DNA from: Anaerolineae bacterium
GTDB taxonomy: Bacteria > Chloroflexota > Anaerolineae > Aggregatilineales > UBA3940
Direction of reading: 5' to 3'
NCBI GenBank assembly: GCA_020852775.1
Contig: JADZAD010000064.1
Location: 1 to 6,807, forward strand
DNA: 6,807 bases
Made by a program: the position numbers and the translations under genes. The notes below the pieces were generated by a model. It was not told the origin of the DNA, did no database searches, and saw only the letters and a list, made by a program, of their open reading frames with translations. Below are positions 1 to 4,162 of this stretch, one piece after another (position 1 is the first letter of the stretch; every line of letters starts with the position of its first letter).

Positions 1-115
1 GAGAATGTCCTCCGCACGAACTCAGCGTATGCACGTCCGGAAGAGAGTTCAGAGTGCGGACGAGTGATACCACGTCCGGGTCAAGTTCGTCGTAGGGTGT
101 AGCGTCGGCAGTCAT
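1..115 (-). CDS. Unrecognised protein with SCGGH motif, N-terminal fragment
   Basis: This is a partial gene: it starts with ATG at 113-115 and is still open after 38 codons at the left edge. The start is supported by GGAG on the minus strand (125-128), 9 nt upstream region with an 8-nt gap before the ATG. The visible protein begins MTADATPYDELDPD, which is acidic, followed by a helix-like VVSLVRTLNSLPDV and then HTLSSCGGH at the cut edge. No signal peptide is visible, so it is probably cytoplasmic. The Cys-Gly-Gly-His cluster after a 'LNSLPDV' segment looks like a conserved functional site, possibly metal- or nucleotide-related, but I do not recognise the family with certainty. It is divergent from the lipoprotein gene at 259. 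Existence of the gene is fairly sure; its function is unknown. Confidence 0.7.
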   Translation of the reverse strand, partial: MTADATPYDELDPDVVSLVRTLNSLPDVHTLSSCGGHS

Positions 116-150
116 ACCGGTTGCTCCGATTGGGTGTGGGTTGCACCTGT

Positions 151-156
151 ATTGTA
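151..156 (-). promoter_or_regulatory. Possible -10 element for the leftward gene
   Basis: The minus strand reads TACAAT here (5 of 6 to TATAAT), which would place the transcript start near 144 and give a leader of about 29 nt before the ATG at 115. No convincing -35 hexamer is seen 16-18 bp upstream, and the expected -35 position falls on the palindrome at 166-177, so an activator or an atypical promoter is possible. The assignment rests on position and one hexamer only. Confidence 0.3.
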
Positions 157-165
157 ACCCGGAAA

Positions 166-177
166 CAGCCCGGGCTG
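166..177. repeat. Perfect 12-bp palindrome in divergent intergenic region
   Basis: CAGCCCGGGCTG is its own reverse complement. It lies between the two divergent start codons, over the expected -35 position of the leftward promoter and about 40 bp upstream of the rightward -10. A dimeric repressor or activator site is possible. A 12-bp palindrome can also occur by chance in GC-rich DNA, and no second copy was noticed. Confidence 0.35.
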
Positions 178-219
178 GCATCTTCGGAGGCCAGAGAAGG
201 CCCTGTGCGGGGTTCATAC

Positions 220-225
220 TATAAT
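220..225 (+). promoter_or_regulatory. -10 element of the repeat lipoprotein gene
   Basis: A perfect TATAAT stands 33 nt before the ATG at 259, so the transcript would start near 232 with a leader of about 27 nt containing the ribosome binding site. No TTGACA-like hexamer is present at 16-18 bp spacing and there is no TG extension, so promoter strength or activator dependence cannot be judged. Confidence 0.45.
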
Positions 226-245
226 GGAATAAAGAACGTTTTGGC

Positions 246-250
246 AGGAG
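246..250 (+). promoter_or_regulatory. Ribosome binding site fixing the start at 259
   Basis: AGGAG ends 8 nt before the ATG at 259-261. This, together with the signal peptide that begins exactly there, argues against the much earlier in-frame TTG at 121, which would also overlap the divergent promoter region. A GTG at 256-258 is directly adjacent and in frame, but it is less well spaced. Confidence 0.75.
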
Positions 251-258
251 TACAGGTG

Positions 259-996
259 ATGAGGACATGGCGACGTGTTTCAGGGCGCCGGGTGGGGCGT
301 GTGATTGCGGTTGTCGCGTGCTGCGCGTTGCTGCTGGCATCGCTGGCCTGCTCTGCCGGGGCGGCTGGTGAGGCAGGGGCTTCCGCGCAACCAACAGACC
401 CGTCCGGCAGCTATACGGTGAGCGGCACTAACCCGGATGGCAGTGCCTATAACGGGAGGCTGGAGGTAGTGCGCGCCGGCGACACCTATACCCTGACCTG
501 GATGGTCGGCAGTAACGTCTCCGGGATTGGCGTGGTGCGCGGGAACGCTCTCGCAGCAGCTTATCCCGCGGAGTCCTGCCTGATTGCGCTCTACGACATC
601 AGTACCGGTGGTGGCCTGGAGGGGAGTTGGGCGACGGCACAGGGCCCGACTGTCTCCCCGGAGTCTGCTGCCCCGATGCAGCCCAACCTGGCAGGGGCGG
701 TCGCGGGGCGCTATACGTTCAGCGGAACCGCTGCTGACGGCAGCCCCTATCAGGGTGAGATGGAGGTCAGCCCTGACGGCGTGCTGTACAACGTTACACA
801 GCAATCCGGTACAGCCGATCTGATTGGCACTGGCATCGTCGTTGGACGGCAGTTCGCGGTGAGCTTTGGCACGCAGCCGGGCTGTGGCGTGATCATCTAC
901 GCGATCGGGCAGGGGCAACTGGCGGGGACATGGGGCCTGCGCAGTGCCCCTGCCGTGCTGGGCGCGGAGACAGCGACCGGGATTATTACGCCATGA
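259..996 (+). CDS. Exported, probably lipid-anchored two-repeat protein
   Basis: The 245-residue product has an export signal: Arg-rich start (MRTWRRVSGRR), hydrophobic stretch around residues 14-30, then a Cys at 31. The preceding residues are A-S-L-A, a permissive lipobox rather than the classical L-[ST]-A-C seen in the two adaptors of this window, so signal peptidase I cleavage is an alternative. A Gly/Ala/Ser-rich linker (32-48) leads to two homologous units, about 50-124 and 150-225. Each starts G-x-Y-x-x-S-G-T and continues D-G-S-x-Y-x-G-x-x-E-V. Each has one central Cys (107 and 209) and ends G-x-L-x-G-[ST]-W. The pattern predicts beta strands and small beta-sandwich or barrel units; this is inference. 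I do not recognise a named family or a substrate. It is monocistronic, ending at the hairpin 1018-1044. Confidence 0.85.
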   Translation: MRTWRRVSGRRVGRVIAVVACCALLLASLACSAGAAGEAGASAQPTDPSGSYTVSGTNPDGSAYNGRLEVVRAGDTYTLTWMVGSNVSGIGVVRGNALAAAYPAESCLIALYDISTGGGLEGSWATAQGPTVSPESAAPMQPNLAGAVAGRYTFSGTAADGSPYQGEMEVSPDGVLYNVTQQSGTADLIGTGIVVGRQFAVSFGTQPGCGVIIYAIGQGQLAGTWGLRSAPAVLGAETATGIITP

Positions 997-1017
997 CCAG
1001 CCCGGCACGGGGTAACA

Positions 1018-1044
1018 AAAAAGGGAGCATGGCGCTCCCTTTTT
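1018..1044. terminator. Bidirectional intrinsic terminator
   Basis: The perfect 11-bp inverted repeat consists of AAAAAGGGAGC (1018-1028) and GCTCCCTTTTT (1034-1044) around a 5-nt loop. The GC-rich core GGGAGC/GCTCCC is followed by a T tract on the plus strand and, because of the A run at 1017-1022, by a T tract on the minus strand as well. It lies 21 nt after the lipoprotein stop and 24 nt after the cold-shock stop, so one element ends both converging transcripts. Confidence 0.9.
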
Positions 1045-1068
1045 ACTGTGCTGCTGGTGGAGACTCGA

Positions 1069-1287
1069 TTAGATTTTGATGACGTTGACGGCCTGCGGGC
1101 CCTTCTGGCCCTGCTCGACGGTCAGCTCGACCCGGTCGCCTTCTTCGAGGTTGCGGAAGCCACCGCCCACCTGCTGGATGGCGCTGTAGTGCACGAACAC
1201 GTCCTTGCTGCCATCGTCCGGCGAGATGAAGCCGTAGCCCTTCGTGCCGTTGAACCACTTTACAACGCCCGTAACACGGTCTGCCAT
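1069..1287 (-). CDS. csp: Cold-shock protein (CspA family), single CSD domain
   Basis: The 72-residue protein is a complete cold-shock domain, close to the usual 65-70 residues. It is a cytoplasmic five-stranded OB-fold that binds single-stranded RNA and DNA and acts as an RNA chaperone, in this family often during cold or in growth-phase control. The hallmark pieces are all present: KWFN at 10-13, RNP1 as KGYGFI (16-21), RNP2 as VFVHY (30-34), then G-D-x-V-E (50-54) and the ending G-P-Q-A-x-N-V (63-69). The start MADRVTGVVKWF is supported by TAAGGAG (1298-1304), whose GGAG ends 10 nt before the ATG; a longer in-frame reading to 1383 would add 32 residues unlike the family. It has its own promoter, long leader and terminator, and so is a single-gene unit. 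Its exact paralog name cannot be told from sequence. Confidence 0.97.
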   Translation of the reverse strand: MADRVTGVVKWFNGTKGYGFISPDDGSKDVFVHYSAIQQVGGGFRNLEEGDRVELTVEQGQKGPQAVNVIKI

Positions 1288-1411
1288 TGGGAACGATCTC
1301 CTTACAGATGCTTTGAGTTGCGAGAAGCAGGGGACGTCTTGCGGTGAAGCGATTTCCTCGGGGATACCGGGTCTTACTGTCACGTGGCAATCTGACTACC
1401 TGCATACTTCA
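1288..1411 (-). promoter_or_regulatory. Long 5' leader of the cold-shock mRNA
   Basis: If transcription starts about 7 nt after the -10 at 1418-1423, the mRNA has roughly 120 nt before the ATG. Long structured leaders that act as temperature-responsive elements are established for cspA-type genes of enterobacteria. Here only the length is visible: I found a weak 7-bp stem with G-U pairs near the 5' end and no cold-box match that I could name. No reading frame of interest lies in it. Confidence 0.45.
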
Positions 1412-1417
1412 ATCGCC

Positions 1418-1447
1418 ATTATAACAATAGTAACACCTGGTAGGCAA
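1418..1447 (-). promoter_or_regulatory. Promoter of the cold-shock gene
   Basis: On the minus strand the -35 is TTGCCT (1442-1447, 4 of 6 matches to TTGACA) and the -10 is TATAAT (1418-1423, 6 of 6), separated by 18 bp. It begins only 16 bp after the T tract of the upstream terminator, so the two units are insulated within a very short space. The region 1288-1519 otherwise holds no gene. Confidence 0.75.
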
Positions 1448-1462
1448 GTATTTCATACCAAC

Positions 1463-1490
1463 AAAAAGGAGGGAGGTGTTGCCCCCCTCC
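1463..1490 (-). terminator. Intrinsic terminator of the permease-adaptor cluster
   Basis: On the minus strand GGAGGGGGG (1490-1482), a 5-nt loop CAACA and CCTCCCTCC (1476-1468) form a 9-bp stem with a single G-U pair, followed by TTTTT (1467-1463). It lies 30 nt after the stop codon of the second adaptor at 1520. It ends the large leftward transcript before the cold-shock promoter. The A tract on the plus strand is on the wrong side for rightward use. Confidence 0.88.
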
Positions 1491-1519
1491 AGGTAGACAG
1501 ATCTGAATAGACTGCGCCG

Positions 1520-2734
1520 CTAATCGACGGCGATATCCACGAAAGCGGTCATGCCCCAGCGGACGCCTTCCGGCACTTCGTCGAGGGCCACCACTACCTT
1601 GTAGTTCACCCCCGTGCCTTCGGAGGACTTCGGTGCGATGGAGAGCACCGTACCGGTGACTTCCACGCCCGGCAGCGCGTCAAACGTGACGAACACGGTG
1701 CCACCTTCCGTCACCCGCGCCACGTCCACTTCGTTGAGGTCGTTGGTCTCGACGCGAAGCGACGCCAGATCGGCGAAGTCGATCACCGGGACGCCCGCGT
1801 TCACGTATTCACCTACGCGGGTGTTCACCAGCGCCACCGTGCCGTCGAACGGCGCGACCAGCGTGGCGTTGTCCAGCGCAATCTGCGCGTTTTCCACAAC
1901 GGCACGCGCCTGTTCCACCGCCGCTTCAGCGACCGCGATGTCCTCTGCGCGTGGGCCATTTTCCAGCAGCGCCAGGTTGGCGAGCGCGGCCTGGTACTCC
2001 GCTGAGGCCGCCCAGACCTGGGCCTGAACGGCGCGCAGTTGATCCGGGTTCGGGCCATCGAGCAGATCGTCCAGATAGGCCTGAGCCGCGTCTACACTCT
2101 GGCGCTGGAACTCCAGCGCCTTGCTGGCGTCATCCACAAGATCCGGCGTCCAGACGAAACGGATGAACAGGTTGTTTTCCTCCGGGTGGCTGAGGACATC
2201 CTCGCGGTAGTCACGCTCGGTCCGCAGAGAAAGAAACTGCAGGTAGGCCTGCTGCACCTGCACCTGGGCGTCAAGGATTTCCGCCTCGGTTGCGCCGTTC
2301 TGCAGGTCGTCACGATTGCCGACGGCCTCCGCGACCCCGGCAGAGGCTGCGGCCAGGTTATCACGCGCTTCTTCGATCTGTTCGCTGCGCGCACCGGTAC
2401 GCGCCTGTTCAAGCTGCGCTTCGGCGAGCGCCAGCCCGGCCTTTGCGCTCTCCAGGTCGGCTTCCAGCACGGCGCTGTCAAGCCGTGCCAGTACATCACC
2501 TTCGCTCACCACATCTCCGGGCTGTACCAGCACCTCGACAACCTGTCCGCTGGTGCTGAAGCTCAACAGTGAGCGGTTGGCCGGGATCACTTCACCGGTT
2601 GCGTTGACGGCCACCGGGGCGATATTCAGCAGGCTGGCGGCGTCGGGTGTGGCTTCTTCTTCCGCTGCGGCCCCGCAGGCACTCAGGCTGGTGGCAACCA
2701 GGGCGGCGAGCAAGAGATAAGTCGTCTTCTTCAT
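1520..2734 (-). CDS. HlyD/MacA-like efflux adaptor lipoprotein (second, distal)
   Basis: The 404-residue protein is a periplasmic-adaptor (membrane fusion) subunit that would link an ABC permease to the outer face of the cell. A short signal peptide MKKTTYLLLAALVATSLSAC ends in a classical lipobox L-S-A-C with Cys20, followed by an acidic linker (AAAEEEATPDAA). The first lipoyl half is at about 63-88, ending G-D-V-L-A-R-L-D. A long alpha-helical coiled-coil hairpin spans about 89-290, with its turn near 175-205. The second lipoyl half begins L-V-A-P-F-D-G-T-V (292-300), and the beta-barrel region continues to V-R-W-G-M-T-A-F-V-D-I at the end. The start at 2734 has GGAG 11 nt upstream; GTG at 2743 is a less likely alternative. 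It begins 23 nt after the stop of its paralog, so the two are cotranscribed and probably co-assembled. The turn of the hairpin is charged and aromatic, unlike that of the paralog. Confidence 0.92.
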   Translation of the reverse strand: MKKTTYLLLAALVATSLSACGAAAEEEATPDAASLLNIAPVAVNATGEVIPANRSLLSFSTSGQVVEVLVQPGDVVSEGDVLARLDSAVLEADLESAKAGLALAEAQLEQARTGARSEQIEEARDNLAAASAGVAEAVGNRDDLQNGATEAEILDAQVQVQQAYLQFLSLRTERDYREDVLSHPEENNLFIRFVWTPDLVDDASKALEFQRQSVDAAQAYLDDLLDGPNPDQLRAVQAQVWAASAEYQAALANLALLENGPRAEDIAVAEAAVEQARAVVENAQIALDNATLVAPFDGTVALVNTRVGEYVNAGVPVIDFADLASLRVETNDLNEVDVARVTEGGTVFVTFDALPGVEVTGTVLSIAPKSSEGTGVNYKVVVALDEVPEGVRWGMTAFVDIAVD

Positions 2735-2757
2735 GATAGTCACTGCTCCGTTCCCTT

Positions 2758-4011
2758 TTACCGGTTGACCTGGATATCGACAAAGGCCGTCATGCCCCAC
2801 CGGACGTTCTCCGGGATCTCGTCCATGGCGATGGTGACGGTGTAGTTCACACCGGTACCTGCCTCGGACTTGGGGCTGATACGGATGACGCGCCCGGTCG
2901 TGGTCACATCGGGCAGGGCGTCAAACTTGATCGTCACCAGGTCTTCGACCTGTACGCGGGCAACGTCGATCTCGTTCAGGTCAGTCGTCCTGATCTGCAA
3001 TCCACTCAGGTCTCCGAGGTCGATCACGGCCTGCCCCGGCGCGACGAACTGGTTCAGGATGACGGCGATGCCGCTGACCGTCCCGTTGAACGGAGCCACC
3101 AGGGAGGCCTGATTCAGCCGGGCGCGAGCCGCATCGAGGCCGGCCTGCGCCTGTGCGACCTGCGCCTGCGCGATAGCGATTTCCTGCTCGGATGCACCGG
3201 TGCGCGTCAGTTCAAGGCGTGCGGCGGCGGCGTCACGCTGGGCGGCGGCTAGCGCGATCCGGGCGTTGGCGACCGCGAGCTGGTCCGGGTCCGGCCCATC
3301 CGTCAGGTCGGTCAACCGGGCCTGGGCCGCGGCGACCTGCAATTCCAGCAGGTCAATCTGGTTAGCGAGCGGCTCTCCGGCACTGAGCGGGTTACGCTCA
3401 CCCGGCGCGATTGAGCCGTTACCCCAACCCTGCTGTTCGGCAAGGGCAAGCAGCCACTCCATCTGTGCCTGTGTCTCGTTGTAACGGTCTTCAGCCTGGG
3501 CCAGCGCCGTCTGCGCCTGCAGGATCGCCTGTTCGGAGACACCACTGCGGAGCGCATCACGGTTAGCGACGGCGGCAGAAGTACGAGCGTTGGCGGCAGC
3601 GAGGGCGTTCTCCGCGGCGCGGATTTCTTCCTCCCGCGGGCCGGCCTCGACTCGGGCGAAGTTGGCCTCCGCGCTGGCGAGCGCGGCTTCTGCCTGAAGT
3701 ACACCCGCCTCGAAGGGGGCGGTATCCAGCCGGAGCAGGGGCGTCCCCGCGGTGACGACGTCGCCTTCTTCCACGAGGATTTCGACGACCTCACCACCGG
3801 TGGCGAAGGCCAGAGAGGCATACATCTCTGGCACGACCTCGCCGGTCGCACTGACCAGCGAGGCGCTCGCCTGGGCCGCCGCGTCGGGCGTGGCCTCTTC
3901 TTCAGCGGCGGGGGCGCAGGCTGTCAGCAGCCCGGCGAACAGCGCCGCAAACACCACAACCATGCGGGCCGGACGAACCAACCCCGTGTGGTTTTCAGTG
4001 AACAGTCTCAT
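2758..4011 (-). CDS. HlyD/MacA-like efflux adaptor lipoprotein (first, proximal)
   Basis: The 417-residue adaptor is a paralog of the next gene downstream. The signal peptide has a longer basic N-region (MRLFTENHTGLVRPAR), a hydrophobic core 17-30 and lipobox L-T-A-C with Cys32, followed by the same acidic linker AAEEEATPDAA. The first lipoyl half is near 74-97 (E-I-L-V-E-E-G-D-V-V), an Ala/Glu-rich coiled-coil hairpin covers about 98-300 and the second lipoyl half starts L-V-A-P-F-N-G-T-V (304-312). The barrel region reaches the end. The hairpin turn (about 190-215) is rich in Gly, Asn and Pro. The start at 4011 is chosen for GGAG with an 8-nt gap (4020-4023); an in-frame ATG at 4035 lies upstream of that site. 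It is the first gene after the internal promoter and structured leader. The family normally works with a MacB-like permease and a separate ATPase; substrate unknown. Confidence 0.92.
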   Translation of the reverse strand: MRLFTENHTGLVRPARMVVVFAALFAGLLTACAPAAEEEATPDAAAQASASLVSATGEVVPEMYASLAFATGGEVVEILVEEGDVVTAGTPLLRLDTAPFEAGVLQAEAALASAEANFARVEAGPREEEIRAAENALAAANARTSAAVANRDALRSGVSEQAILQAQTALAQAEDRYNETQAQMEWLLALAEQQGWGNGSIAPGERNPLSAGEPLANQIDLLELQVAAAQARLTDLTDGPDPDQLAVANARIALAAAQRDAAAARLELTRTGASEQEIAIAQAQVAQAQAGLDAARARLNQASLVAPFNGTVSGIAVILNQFVAPGQAVIDLGDLSGLQIRTTDLNEIDVARVQVEDLVTIKFDALPDVTTTGRVIRISPKSEAGTGVNYTVTIAMDEIPENVRWGMTAFVDIQVNR

Positions 4012-4019
4012 ACGTTTTT

Positions 4020-4075
4020 CTCCAGCTTGCGGCACAGTCTACTGGCTGATAGTAGCGATCCGGAAAGGTGCCGCA
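4020..4075 (-). promoter_or_regulatory. Structured leader next to the adaptor ribosome binding site
   Basis: In the minus-strand RNA, an 8-nt arm TGCGGCAC (4075-4068) pairs perfectly with GTGCCGCA (4035-4028; the arms as written for the plus strand are mutual reverse complements). Inside it a second hairpin, CTACT (4055-4051) with AGTAG (4043-4039) around a 7-nt loop, stacks as a second level. The foot of the outer stem ends 4 nt before the GGAG (4020-4023) of the adaptor gene. Opening or closing could change ribosome access, but this is inference. Confidence 0.4.
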
Positions 4076-4112
4076 GCCCATATCCGGCAGAAGGTGCCCC
4101 TCATCCCAATTA

Positions 4113-4141
4113 ATAGTATATCCCGCACAGAGGGCAATCAA
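4113..4141 (-). promoter_or_regulatory. Probable internal promoter for the adaptor pair
   Basis: The minus strand carries TTGATT (4136-4141, 4 of 6 to TTGACA), a 17-bp gap, and TACTAT (4113-4118, 4 of 6 to TATAAT); the overlapping TATACT at 4115-4120 is a closer -10 but with only 15 bp spacing. This is an AT-rich island in a GC-rich stretch, 22 nt after the permease stop codon. It would give a leader of about 95 nt before the adaptor start at 4011. The 151 bp from 4012 to 4162 hold no gene. Confidence 0.45.
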
Positions 4142-4162
4142 AGGCCCCTTGTGCAGCATTGA

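Noticed and set aside
121..258. In-frame extension of the lipoprotein gene to a TTG at 121
   Set aside because: The AGGAG and signal peptide begin at 246-259, and the extension would run through the TATAAT and the palindrome; its residues show no domain character.
280..1008. Long minus-strand frame opposite the lipoprotein gene
   Set aside because: It mirrors the real gene, has Arg/Pro/His-rich composition with no motif, and would run through the region between 996 and the terminator.
1288..1383. N-terminal extension of the cold-shock protein
   Set aside because: The family begins at MADRVTGVVKWF, a TAAGGAG site sits before that ATG, and the extension lies in the mRNA leader.
1520..4011. 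Recent gene conversion between the two adaptors
   Set aside because: Their conserved stretches (post-Cys linker and C-terminus) differ at many synonymous positions, so the similarity reflects selection on protein rather than recent copying.
4136..4160. Terminator after the permease stop
   Set aside because: The only pairing seen is a 5-bp stem with one G-U pair and no T tract, too weak to call.
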